A stretch of DNA of 64,000 bases from Balanoglossus misakiensis (taxonomy: Eukaryota; Hemichordata), in the NCBI GenBank assembly GCA_040954595.2, contig CM082592.2:6014001-6078000 (forward strand). Direction: 5' to 3'. Below, in pieces: positions 12,301 to 25,600 of this stretch; position 1 is the first letter of the stretch; every line of letters begins with the position of its first letter. Below the pieces are notes generated by a model that saw only the letters and a list, made by a program, of their open reading frames with translations, did no database searches and was not told the origin of the DNA. A program made the position numbers and the translations under genes.

Positions 12301-14827
12301 GCTATTCCTAAGCTGCACTGTAGCTATGCAAATTGCAAGATGATGTTGCCGATTGTTTAACTGCAACCTGATGATAGCATGCTCTTTCCTCCGCAGATGC
12401 CAGAAAGATGGTCGAACATGCCTGTGTGATGTACATGGCGTCATCGGGCTACAGGTGCGAGGTGACGGAGAACACCCACGCTGACATCTTCGCGAAGTTT
12501 GGCAGCAAGCTGGCCTCCTGCAAGGACATGAACGCCCTGAGTTACTGCGTGCAGTGCAACTGCCCGGATCTACTTAACGGGATGCATGAATGGGCCGTGT
12601 CGCTTCTCAATTCAGAGGCAGATCCAGACGTGAGTATTGTCGATTTTCACATTGGTTTTGTTGCGTCGCAAGTTGCAGTGATCCAGCAGCAGGTGAAGTG
12701 TGTGCTGATGACACCATTCATGATGATGGTATCACAAATGCATGCCTTGTTTTTGTTTGGACCCTTTACCGTGTTCCATCCAGGATGGCATCAACAGGGG
12801 GGTGGGGATTTATCCCCCTTTGCCAGAATATTTGAGGGGATTCCACTCTGGCCAGGGGGTATGTAATATCTCCATCTGAGTTAAGGGGTACTGGTCCCTC
12901 CTTGACATATTGCTAGGGGTGCCAACATGTCAACAGGGCCCCTCAGGCCCCGCCAAGATGAAACATTGCTGTTTGCTACTGAACCTTGGTTTGAACCGTG
13001 GTCCTGCATGTAGCAAAAGAACATGCATGTTCTGCTAAAATGAATGATTGTGGGTGATAATACGCACACTTTTTCTCTCTCTCCCTATATCAGTCATTAC
13101 AGCCAATCGAAGACGAAAGGTTACCAGGCTCCATGCTGAGCTACCCGCTAGCATGGCTCATATCTGTCAGTATTCCAGCAACTTACATAGTCGAGTCAAC
13201 CATGAAAGGTGCTTTGGAAAGTGTAAGTCCAGATTGTAATTGTAAATAGTATGTTATTATTAACTGCAACTTGGGCAAACTTCTTTTTAGATGATATTCA
13301 ATAGCATTATCTGAATTTTTGACATGACCTATAACCTGCACTCTACGACATATGATGACATAACAGCCCTGTACTGTAATACATACACAAAGGTTATGCA
13401 TTACAAGCGTAGCCTATATGACATAATAATTGGTTAAATTTTCATTTTATGCTGCTTTTAATTAATGTGCATGCAAATCTATTTTTCGTTTTGTTTCAGA
13501 CAACTGAGCTACGATGGGACCACTGGACGACGCTGTATGACAGCAACAGTAAGGGCCTCAGTATGAATAGGTTTCAGCATCACACGTTCAATTACAAAGG
13601 ACCAACCATCATGCTGGTCAACTGTGGGGATGGTTACTTGTATGTCATTGCCGCGGACCAAGAATGGAGGTACGTATCATGTCTTGGCCCCACTTGTACC
13701 AAATAGCACCGTAGAATAGGCAAATTTGAGGTATTCAAACCAAACAGTTGAATGAAAAGTACCCGGCAACTTCTCTTGTGCTGTAACTGCCAACAGTGCA
13801 ACTGTCAGATCCGTAAGATCGTCAGTGTCATGTGTTCAGAATGCAACATATCCACTTTGAGTATCAGAATATCCTAATAGGCTATACTGTGTCTCATGTA
13901 TGTGTTTTACTTAAAAGTTTGCTGGATTTTTTTCATTGCAGAGAAAGCACTCATCACTGGGGTGGTGTTGGTTGTGCAGCTCTGCAATTATTGCCCACAT
14001 TCAAGGCTTTAGAAGGCAAGTATCAAATTCTTTCTTCGGGTAGTGTGTACCTTGAAAATCGAAGTCTTAAACTTTGTCTCGCAATCTGCTCAAGACAGCT
14101 CTAGGTTATTATTCTCTCGTTTATTTGTTTCTTCCGTTTCTGGCATCAGAGGGTAACGACATGTTGTTTCTGAATGAGAGATCGCGGAGCTTGCCGAGGG
14201 GGATCATCGTTGGGAAGAACAACAACTATCCAGTGCTGACGATAGACGGGGGCATGTCAGAGGTCACGCATAAACATGGCATGAAAAGTACTCTGGATTC
14301 GATCGAGGTTAGTGCTTGTCGACTTTAGTGAAATTTGATGCGAGTCAGTCATGTTAGACTGTGCTGCAAGTCTGATTGGTTGTAATTCCAATTTGATGTG
14401 TCCTATGTATATTTTGATTTACAATAATATAACCACATAGAATTCCATCTTGATTTTTTTGTGTTTTTCAGGTGATCGGTTGTGGTGGAAATGCAGCAAT
14501 GGCGTGTCAGGTGAAACAGAAAGAGTGGGAAAAGAGACAAGTGCAAAAACAAAGAAAGGTAAAGTCACCCTCTGTAGAATCATCAGTTGACCATTTTCTC
14601 TTCTTGCTATTTCTTAAGTATTCCTGAGACATGTTGCTGTTTGTTAGAGTTGCCTTTGATGCGGGGAGACATTTAAAAACTAAAGAACGGGTAAATCATC
14701 ATTATCTGACTTTTTTTTCCAGGTCCCACTTCCAGGCAAGTGGGAAGAAAATCCAGACAAATATTTGCTGGATCTTGGTGGAGTGAAGGTCAACCATGCA
14801 GAACAGATAGGAAGAGATAACTACTGA
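9318..14827 (+). CDS. TLDc-domain protein, MEAK7-like
   Basis: Ten coding exons join without a break: 9318-9419, 10085-10138, 10307-10547, 12397-12629, 13094-13222, 13500-13669, 13942-14015, 14150-14307, 14472-14558 and 14723-14827, giving 450 residues. The C-terminal half (about residues 254-400) is a TLDc domain: W-x-x-LYDSNSKGLS-x-NRFQ, then GPTIMLV, a YLYVIAA strand and the late IEVIGCGG motif. TLDc proteins include the lysosomal mTOR regulator MEAK7 and oxidation-resistance proteins that act on the V-ATPase. The N-terminus MGQSNS fits an N-myristoylation signal (Gly2, Ser6), and the length is close to MEAK7's, so a membrane-attached MEAK7-like protein is likely; strict orthology is not shown. 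Intron 7 uses a GC donor (14016-14017), forced by the frame. Intron 3 carries a 1.7-kb transposon. Candidate poly(A) signals are ATTAAA near 15081 and AATAAA at 15933. Confidence 0.87.
10596..12320. mobile_element. Non-autonomous Tc1/mariner-like DNA transposon
   Basis: A 27-bp stretch beginning CAGTGCAGCTTAGG at 10596-10622 is repeated perfectly in inverted orientation at 12294-12320. Each end is bordered by TA, the target duplication of Tc1/mariner elements, whose ends usually begin CAGT. Inside both ends lie subterminal repeats rich in gttgacgcag and gtttaaac; on the right, about three units of 22 bp run from roughly 12232 to 12290. No transposase-like reading frame was recognised in the 1,725 bp, so the copy would depend on enzyme supplied elsewhere. 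It sits in intron 3 of the TLDc gene. The perfect terminal repeats suggest a fairly recent insertion. Confidence 0.85.
11081..11117. repeat. CA-rich microsatellite
   Basis: Interrupted runs of CA (cacacacac, tctctgc, cacacaca) lie inside the Tc1/mariner-like element in TLDc intron 3. Confidence 0.8.
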
Positions 14828-16079
14828 AGGAATTGCTTGCCTCATTCAATCTTTCCATGCCTTTGTACAGCACGTTCCTGCCAAACAAACTCCATGACAT
14901 GTACATAATCTGTGTGGTTTTCAAACTGAATGAAAATAGGATATATTTTCTGAGGCCAACTGTAAACAAGATTTAGATATTTTTAGTGGCAACTCATCAA
15001 AATACTCTATTTATAACTGTAAAAATTTACATTGTTCTAAACAATTTATGCATATGTTTTACTAATTTTTTTCCATTTTAATTAAATATCATTTTTGCGA
15101 TGCAAGTCAGCAAAGCAGGTTCAGAACAATCAAAGGTCTGAGTTACTGAGACTTAATGTCTTCTAATTTTTGAGGAAATGGAGTTGGTTGCTGTCGAAAG
15201 ATATCAGAGAAATAAGATTGTGAAGAAAATTTTGATGTATGAGATTTGCAGATGATACATAGTGCAATAATATAAAAATGAGTAGCCTATAAACTTTTTA
15301 TAAGACAAAAGTATGTTTTTATAGTATTTTCCATGACTTGTTGGATTTTGACATTTCCAGCTGTAGAATTATCAGCAGAAAGACCCATGTATCACCTTAT
15401 TTACTTGTGTAATATGCAAGAAATATGTTATTTACTAAAAGAAAATGACATTTTATTTATTATATATGAAAAGAAAATTTACCAAGACAAATCATTTTGA
15501 AGCATACATGGATTTGCTCGCACAAAATGTTATCTATGATGAAAATAGCAACCTACTTTTATTTGAGTTCGGGCATTTATGTTTGTGTGTTTTATGAGGA
15601 AATTTACTTGTATGGCAGTGAGTGTACGTATGATCGTCCTGTTTCTCAATACTATTATGATCAACGCACAGAGGGGATATTAATTCTTTTCATTATGATA
15701 TTTTTAAGTGTATTATTTTAAAATTATGCAAAATGTACTGCCATTAATTAATTCAAGATACCTGAAAGACATGGTAATCTTTCTTGCAAGCTATGACATA
15801 TGTTTGGTTGTTAATGTTAGTGTACATTCTTCATTTCGTGTGCTTTTCCTCTTTGGATGTTTGACAGTTTAGACTGATTTTGCCACATGATATTGCCATT
15901 TGTAAATTTACAACTGATATAAATGTACAAGAAATAAAACAAGTATAATGTGCTAAGAGATGATGGTTTCCAAGTTGTATTTCTTTATGCATGTTGACTT
16001 CCCATGCTTTGGTGTAGCGCCACCACCAGGCGACTAATGCATACATGGGGTCACGTAAGGTCATGACCTTTGAGAGAAA
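14828..16079 (+). other. Probable 3' UTR of the TLDc gene and spacer to PIGL
   Basis: AT-rich and without a credible gene. Candidate poly(A) signals are ATTAAA near 15081 and AATAAA at 15933-15938. The last ~140 bp before 16080 should hold the PIGL promoter and 5' UTR; no core element was recognised. The 74-codon open frame at 15497-15721 has neither composition nor splice support. Confidence 0.5.
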
Positions 16080-17736
16080 ATGGTGGCTTCCTTGTTTCTC
16101 GTGGCCGCCGTGTTTATTTTCATCTTCCACACGATCGTATACAAATTCAAACAGTCTCCGCGGAACTTTTTTAACCAGAAGAATGTCTTGTTTGTAACGG
16201 CTCATCCAGACGATGAATGTATGTTCTTCTCACCGACAATTTTAAGCGCCAAGAATGCGTTCTTGACATGTCTCAGTACAGGTGGGTTCTCCAAGGCCAT
16301 CTTGACATTCAGGGAGTGATCAGTTATCATGGAGGAGGGGGGGGGGGGTCTTAAAGTACATTCGGCCATTGGGGATGGGTTGGAGTTTAATACTATTTTA
16401 ATATTCCTTTCTTACAGGCAACTACGACAATCTTGGTGAAATCCGAAGCAAGGAGCTTTTCAAAAGTTGTAGCATTCTTGGAATTAAAAAGGAAAATGTG
16501 TCAATAGTTGACAAAGGGTAAATGTTCTTAACCTTTTCCTTATGATGTATTCTGTTTACTGAATTAAATATCAACTGTGAAACCGTTTTGCAATGCTTAT
16601 CTATTCTAATATTTTAGAAATGGAATAACATCTCACTCTTTTTATTTTCAGTGAATTACAAGACGATCCCGATGAATACTGGGATGAAGATATCGTTTCA
16701 ACTGTAATTCGGTCGAAAATAGTGGAACACAGAATAGACGTGGTGGGTTAAGTTTAGTGCTTTGTATCATTAACTGTGAATGTGGGTGTTTACGAGGAAT
16801 GCAGAGAGCAACGTCAATGTGGTGTGATGCAGTATGATGTTGTGTGATGTCAATGTTTGTTTTGTGTCCTTCATTGATACTAAATTTTTTTTTACCGTTT
16901 CTCAGGTTATCACCTTTGATGACAAGGGTGTCTCGGGTCATAAGAATCACATTTCCCTGTACAACGCTGTCAGGTATGTCACATGACACTATGAATTGAC
17001 CTTTCACCTTCATGCCTCTGGAATGTTTTATTTCATACAACAAAACACAAACAAAACCTGTTCAACATTTGCCAAAACTGGAAAGAATTATGTGCCGGTT
17101 CTATATAGTCTGTTGAAATCGGAAACTGAACATTTCATCAGATCAAAGTGAATCTTAGAGTGGAAATTTTCTATGTTCCCGAACCATGATGATAAACAGA
17201 CTTTTTATTTGCAGGAAACTAAAGCAGAAGAGACAGCTATCACCAGGTTAGTCGATCTGCTGTGTTACTTGACAAGATAGGAAAAATTGTAGTTGACACA
17301 TTTGACCACAGTGGTTGAAAAACTCTCCAAAAGTCACAACTGCAGTTCCTTTTCAATTTCAGGCATTGATGCATACTGCTTGGAAAGTGTGCCACTTTGG
17401 AGAAAGTACCTCCTCTTGCTGGATCTGCCTCTCAGCTGTATGTTACAACATCGTTTGTTGTTTGTTTCCTCGTGGCAGGGCGTCGGGCAGGCTCAGGTAT
17501 GGTACAATTCAAGTTCAAAGGTCACTTTGAACCACTACCATCCAATTTGTAAATTTTGCTGCCCTCTGCAGCTTCACATTGATATTTCTTTTCTTTTTTC
17601 CCCCCAGCAAGCCATGTCTGCACACTGGAGTCAGTTTGTGTGGTTTCGGATCCTTTACATCATATTCTCCAGATACATGGTCATCAACACACTGCAACCG
17701 ATTACTGACTGGAAGATAGGAGGACGTCGTCGGTAG
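16080..17736 (+). CDS. PIGL: N-acetylglucosaminyl-phosphatidylinositol de-N-acetylase
   Basis: PIGL performs the second step of GPI-anchor synthesis on the cytosolic face of the ER, removing acetyl from GlcNAc-PI. Seven coding exons (16080-16281, 16418-16517, 16652-16742, 16906-16973, 17215-17246, 17363-17496, 17608-17736) give 251 residues, matching the length of the human enzyme. Residues 3-20 form the single N-terminal membrane helix. The LmbE/PIG-L catalytic features are present: AHPDDE (about 41-46) for metal binding and catalysis, TFDDKGVSGHKNH (about 134-146) with the second set of histidines, and a C-terminal SRYMVIN segment typical of the family. The exon 3 end was placed so that intron removal gives DVVITFD. 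The 3' end faces the CENPV-like gene with only 249 bp between stop codons; ATTAAA near 17825 is a possible poly(A) signal. Confidence 0.95.
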
Positions 17737-17985
17737 AGATGTCAACTCTTATGTGAATTGTTCAGAAACAATATGTTGTTGTATATTTATTTTCTATTTT
17801 TTTAATGTCAAAACATACAGAAAAATTAAACTTTATAGATGTGATATCATTGTTTTTTTGTGGATTTATTAGTTTCCTGGAAAATGGTCTGGAACAGAAG
17901 GTACCGGCAATATGTTTTGAGTTACACTATACTCCAGAGATAATGTATTAGGAATTTTTTTTCAGGTTTATTCATGTCAATAGTT
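17737..17985. terminator. Convergent 3' ends of PIGL and the CENPV-like gene
   Basis: The stop codons lie 249 bp apart and face each other. A minus-strand AATAAA (TTTATT at 17865-17870) suits the CENPV-like transcript, and a plus-strand ATTAAA near 17825 suits PIGL. If both are used, the two mRNAs overlap by several dozen bases. Confidence 0.55.
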
Positions 17986-19694
<1,709 letters not shown>

Positions 19695-21230
19695 ATGGCG
19701 GCGGCGACTTTGAAAAGTGGTGCTGCGACGTCCCTGTCTTTCGAAAGTCGTCAAAACCTACAACCTGTGACATTATTAACACAAAGTGAGTCGAGAACTT
19801 GTCTGTGACTATTGCAGTTATTATTTTATCGTCACACTACCGTGGATCGTCCCTCATGCACAGGTGCTTGAAAAAGAATCCAGTGGCAAAGGGTTAGAAA
19901 TTGGGGGACCGGTTTGAAGTTTAGGACTTAGGTTCATGTGTAGTCTTGATAAACATGTTTTTTGTTTTCCCTCGTGATAAAACATGCTTTCTGAGAGATT
20001 GTTAATTTATTTATTTGTTTTCACAATCTTGTAAAGGAAATTCCCTAAAAGACAGTCACCTGTTATCCAGCCACGACCTGCATACAAATGACAGTTCGGA
20101 TTTACCCAACATGCAATGGACGTACATGAAAGAGGAAGGTTGTGATGATGTCATCACTGACGAAACGGTCAAAAGGAGATTTACATTACAGGGTAAGTGA
20201 TCAGAAGAGTACAAAACCCAATGCCATATTAAAGCATAGGATGTTTTATCAATTTCTGAGTCTGTAACAATTTACCAGCAGTGTAAATCATGTCAAATGG
20301 CGGATCTTTTTCCCACCTTTCAGATCACAATACATTTGTGAAGAGAATTAAACGAAAGCGGAAAAGGACAAAGAAATGTGACATGGGCAAGTCTAAACGG
20401 TGGAGTGACGACGAAATTTTGGCTCTTTGCAAAGTGGTGGACATCTGCCGGAAGCACGCCAGTATGCAGACCGAAAGCGCCGAGAAGGGGAAATCCACGG
20501 ACATCTCGAAGACGTCCGGAAACCTACGGGAAAAGCTGCAGAAACTGAAACCGAAGGCGTCGCTCCTCGCGTCTCTCTTGCCGTGCAGGACGTGCGCAGA
20601 AGTGGTAAAGAAGATACAGACGGTGAACTTTGAGATGAAATACTCTGCTCATCTGCAGAAGTGCCTGCGATCCCAGGAGACCACTGGTGGCAGAAGAAGT
20701 TCCTGGGGGCAGAGAGCGTCCACCGCAAGCGGGGCGGTCGCCAGGAAGGCAGTCCAGAAGGCCAAAAACACACCTGTCAAGACAAAACAGGTGATGACAT
20801 CATGCATTTTAACAGATCAGGTCAAAGGTTACCTTTCCAAACTCTATTCCACCCCTGTCAATGTCAGGTTGAACAGTATTCTGCTAGGTAGACTCAAAGG
20901 GAATTTTACGCATCAGTTTTGTTTTTAGAATGGTCATAGGGGACAATAACTATGACAACATTAAAATAAGCACATTGTATTTTACGTGCTTTGTGTGTTT
21001 TTCTTCCATTACAGAAAAACGAAGATAAATTGAGAATTTGGAGATGTAGATTTCTCGACAAATGTTTGGAGGCACAATCTGGTGATCTGTCACAACTATC
21101 TGTACAGCCAAATATTCAACCACAGGAGGAACCCAATCCAGCTCATCACAATCAGCTGTTCATGGAGAACGTGAGAGAGTCCAGAAAATCTATCCTGGAT
21201 GCCTGCCTACAAGCACAGATACAAAGCTAA
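19695..21230 (+). CDS. Basic nuclear protein with a SANT/Myb-like segment, unrecognised
   Basis: Four exons (19695-19785, 20037-20192, 20324-20790, 21015-21230) give 309 residues. The start is the ATGGCGGCGGCG at 19695 (MAAATLKSG): only this frame, phase 1 at the gtgagt donor, continues into exon 2, while the longer open frame from 19616 does not. A strong nuclear localisation signal, KRIKRKRKRTKK, is at about residues 90-101. After it, RWSDDEILALCKVV (about 110-123) and a downstream LLPCRTCAEVVKKIQ (about 166-180) have the spacing of a SANT/Myb-like helix set, reminiscent of SNAPC2-type proteins; this is a loose resemblance only. The rest is Lys/Ser/Thr-rich and probably disordered, ending in a short helix (SRKSILDACLQAQ). 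Candidate poly(A) signal: AATAAA near 21479. Function is unknown. Confidence 0.75.
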
Positions 21231-22628
21231 AGAAAGTCCTGTCAGACACTCCTTTCATCAAACGTCTTCCTGTGAAAACACTGTTCCTGTGCAAGACACT
21301 GATGCCAACTTTCCTGTGTTGGAATTCAAACAAACTTTCCACCTGGTCCATTAAAAACCAACAGCTTGGACCATTGACAACTGATAATAGGCATTCAGTG
21401 TGATCACACTTCGTATTTATTGATTTATTCATTAGTTCATTGGGTTTTACCTCATGAATAATTATTCACAGATTTTTAATAAATTATATTTATCTTTCCA
21501 TTTCACTGCCTCTTCTGGTCATACATTGAACATTTGCGGATGTTTGGTTGGCTGGTAATGTGTTGTGTACATATATTTATGAAAATCAATAAAAAGGCCA
21601 ACCCCCCCTACATATATGGATATGTCTCACAGAACCTATGGGCTATTAAAAGTTTGAGCGGTATGATCAGAAAAACTTGTGCTATAACTTCTTGGGTCGC
21701 CACAGCGCCCTCTACAAAGCACAACGTAATTTATTTCTAAAATGGCAGCACGCTAATGGTATTTTGGAGATGTTGGTCTGTGCTTTATGGCTGTAACCTT
21801 AGCGGCAATAAAGGTGAGTTTATATTACTTCCCCGGAAGGTAGCCATTGAGTTATTTCACGATCGCTAAAGTGCCTTCAGACGCACGTAGGATGTGTGGT
21901 GAGGCGCCCAGCCTCGGACGCGCCGGGACGAATATGATACTTGAAAGGTGAACGTGAGGTCGCTCCCGGTTCGACGCACGTTGCATCACGTCGAACCGAA
22001 GGGTAGAAACACCTTTTTGTGTTTCGGATGGACGACGTCGAATTCAACAAATTGCAGTCTGTTTCACTGCATGTCTCAATGATTCCATTTTCAATACTTT
22101 GGGTACTGCTCCTGGTTCATATACATGATTGGTATATATCGATAGAAGTTGAAACACACCAATAGAGGGCGCAATGGCCAATTAAGGGGGGGGGGGCGGG
22201 GGGGAGATAGCGCATTGCTGTTGAATAACAAAACATGACGAAAAACCACAAAATCTGAATATTCCATTTTATTGAAGCATCTCTGGGTCAATTTTGTCTT
22301 TAATATTTTTTTTCTATTTTTAAAAGCCTTGTCAAATTAAGTCAGCAAGAAAGCGAACAAGCACAGACATGCATGCTGCGATTAATGCAAATGTCTATTG
22401 TAGATTGTATCAATAATTCTGCTCTTTCTGTTAAGAGTGCTTCTTTTTTGCATTGTAAATAAAGTCAATGTTTAATTAAGTCTCTGTTTTGAAAAACGAT
22501 TAATCAGGATCCTTAGAGAACTGTGTTTCATGACTTTATATGTCTGTCTGTGTTATTTCAATATAATTTCAGGTGTCAGCAGATGGTCATAATATTTTCC
22601 GTCATTTTTGAGGAGACATTTATTTAGA
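21231..22628 (+). promoter_or_regulatory. 3' end of the SANT-like gene and RMND1 promoter with non-coding first exon
   Basis: A possible RMND1 5' UTR exon ends at 21813 with a consensus gtgagt donor and would splice to the acceptor before 22573; its own frame stops before the RMND1 ATG, so it is non-coding. The intron behind it starts with a CpG-rich patch (about 21830-22020) that holds a 10-bp perfect inverted repeat, CGGTTCGACG at 21967-21976 against 21989-21998. Two copies of the AGAGGGCGC-type motif lie at about 21704 (minus) and 22161 (plus). A G-run spans about 22187-22205. Confidence 0.5.
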
Positions 22629-25600
22629 ATGTCGATCTTTAGCCAAATTGTACGAAGCGTCAACTTCGGTGCAAGACGATTGAACTGCCTGAGTGCTCAC
22701 AGTGGCAAATGTGTGCCGAAGCAGTCAGCAAATCCTGCAAGAAGACATCAACCACTGAGCAGCGAGAAATGTAACAGTGTACTTCCCGTACACCTCAGTT
22801 CTGGTGTTGGGATGGCACTGAGCTCCGGTTGTGGAAGAACAAATTCCAAAATGGCCGCAAGACACCATGGGACATACACAGCTCCCTGCTTCGACCAGAA
22901 AGGCCAGGTAAATCCCAATGATAATGACAACGAACAACTCTGTACTTTCCCAAGGAGACCACCACTCCTCGGAAATACTAGCGTTGAAACTTTTGCGCCT
23001 ACTGAATCCCAACAATCTTTGAATATGAGAAAGCGAAGCTTCATTTTGTCGTCGATGAGCAATATGCGACTTTGGTCCAAAAACTCCCAGAGTTTATGTA
23101 GCATCCAGAACAGCGTCTTCAAGTCCGACGTGAGGTGGGAGTCGACTTCTGAGCAAGTGACTGCAGGATCGGAACCGCCAGCGAACACGACTGCAAAGTC
23201 GGAATCTGTAGGGACCACAAAAATACCCAAGATCAAGAAGAGCGAAGAAAGCAAGCCGGGTTCAGACAAGAAACACTTGAAGTCGAGACCGAGGACCAAG
23301 AATCCATCAAGACTAGCTAAGGATGATATAGAAGTGACACAGGTCAGTCCCGCAAAGAATTATGAATGCACACAATTTTGAAGGTATTTTGTGCTTTTAA
23401 AGAAATCAGAGAAAGGGTAATGAAAGTCTCATAAAAACACTCAATAATTCTTACCACATATGTTTTCTTTTCACACATGTCATATTTCAGCAATGTTTGT
23501 AAATAATCATGTTTTCTTGACATTCTCCAGAATTCCTATCTGTGCACTGCATTCTCCACAGCAGATGAATACAACTTAGAACATCTCAGTTACGACCTAC
23601 AAGCTCATCAACTCTGCACAGTTGCATCCATGCCCCAAGGTTAGTATGCCAGTGCTTGTACGTGATAAAATACAAAACTGATGGATGACTGTACTGTCTG
23701 GGCTTCTCCACACCTAGCCTTAGAATAGTGTAGAAAAGGGAACAGCTACTGAGCTGTGATGTTTCTGTGTTAATTACAGACGTACAGGACGTCCTTCACA
23801 TGAGAACCGTTAATGGTGAACTTGATCATGAACCCGACGAGATTTTCTTCTTCCGAGAAGGTTCTGTCGTCTTCTGGAATGTGCAAGACATCAAAGTAAG
23901 TCCGGCATAGATTTTCATCGATGCAACTGATCATCACTTTATAAACAAACAAAAACAATGCTGTAGTAGTTTTCTCACTTTTTCACTGCCCTCAGCCTAC
24001 AGGTGAAGAATATAACGGTAGTGGGTAGAATTTAATAAGCAATCGTAGAGTCTATTTCTGAAACAAAAAACATTGTATAAATTCATAAATTGCATCGTCG
24101 AAAAACGCTACACGAAACCACCATACATTCTATGATTCACAGTGTATAATTGATAAAGATGAACATTTCTGTATCGTTTATTTACAAATTGCTGTCGTGA
24201 TTTTGTGAAGATGAAGAAGGTTCTGCGTATCCTGAGTAAGCATGAGATCCGGCCGTATGAAGTGGCTCTTGTCAATTGGGAAAACGAACAGCTACAGTAC
24301 AGATACACTGAGTGAGTTATTCGTTCTTGTGTCCAAACAGTGTTATAATAGACTACGTCTTCTTAGGACATTTGGGTCCCACAAGATTTGGTTTTTCTTT
24401 GCTATAATGGCCATTTGCTATTTAAATCTCCCCCCCCCCCCAAAAAAAAAAAAAAAAAAAAAATTAAGAGCAACAAAACAACAACATACAAACCATCCAT
24501 ACGACCACTTGAGAAGCGAGTCTGGTGTATTCAAGATGGCTGCCAGACAGGAAAGAATACAGCTGAGCAAGGCTGATATTGTCGTGTCATGTTCAGCATA
24601 TATTAACTCATAAAAATACAACATTATTCATGCTGTGATACGTGTATAATTTCCTTTCTGATGAGGAAATCTGTGACATTTGTTATTTCCCTATATACTT
24701 TAAAAATCAAATTTTTGAAATAATGTCTGTGGTTTGATTTCAGTTCCAACTCGCGTCTTGGCAAAGACGAGATCCTGTTGAACTCCTCCACCGATCCACA
24801 GGTCATCGCGCTGCAGAAATTTGCATTTTCTAATGCCATGGCTCTATCAGGTAACAGGACATTTTACATGTAGCTTATTACACAATACAGGTGGTAAATT
24901 GAGAGCACATTCAATGGTGATTCTCTTACTTAAATTTCGGTTTTGATTTTAGCCACAGAAAAGCAGAAGTAATACACTGAAAACATTACATTTGTACATG
25001 GTTATTTAAGTGATGTAAAGCTTTACAAAACAAGCAGGGTTATCCATTAGTCATCGCCATATGACTCTTACTGTTTCACTTCTCCTTTTTATACATGAGT
25101 ATTAAGCAGCAAGGGGGAAGTTTTTATCTTTCAAACATTATAAGACGACGGTGCCAGTTGCATGCTCACTTTTTGCATTGGACTGCTAAGCGTTGAACAT
25201 GAAGACTGGCTGGTGTACCGGCCTTCTCCTGGTGGTTGTGACAGCTGGATCTGCCTTTGGGGGCAGCCACTTCGCACCCGTCGTCAATCCGTGGAAAATC
25301 TACAACAGGAGTTGGGTTCGGATATCCGACGACTTCGATGAGAACAAGCTGGCTGACCTGCCCGAGTCTACAGCTTACCTGCGACTGTCGAACAACAACA
25401 TTAGACGCATCTCTGCGTCCACCTTCTCGAAACTGAAGAATCTGGAGACACTGGAGGTCGTGCAGAACCCGCTGTCGGAGATCGAAGGTGGGTCGTTCGC
25501 GAATTTGGTGAATCTGCAGAATCTGCACCTCAGCTCCAGAAGTCGCCATGGAAATGACGTCGCCCCTAATTATCCGCATTTTACAGCCGGCGTCTTCCGC

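Noticed and set aside
14016-14022. GT donor at 14021 instead of the GC donor for TLDc exon 7
   Set aside because: Joined to the 14150 acceptor it reads a stop codon within three codons.
24431-24463. C-run/A-run as the tail of a retroposed copy
   Set aside because: No coding or repeat sequence and no flanking duplication could be recognised beside it; treated as simple sequence.
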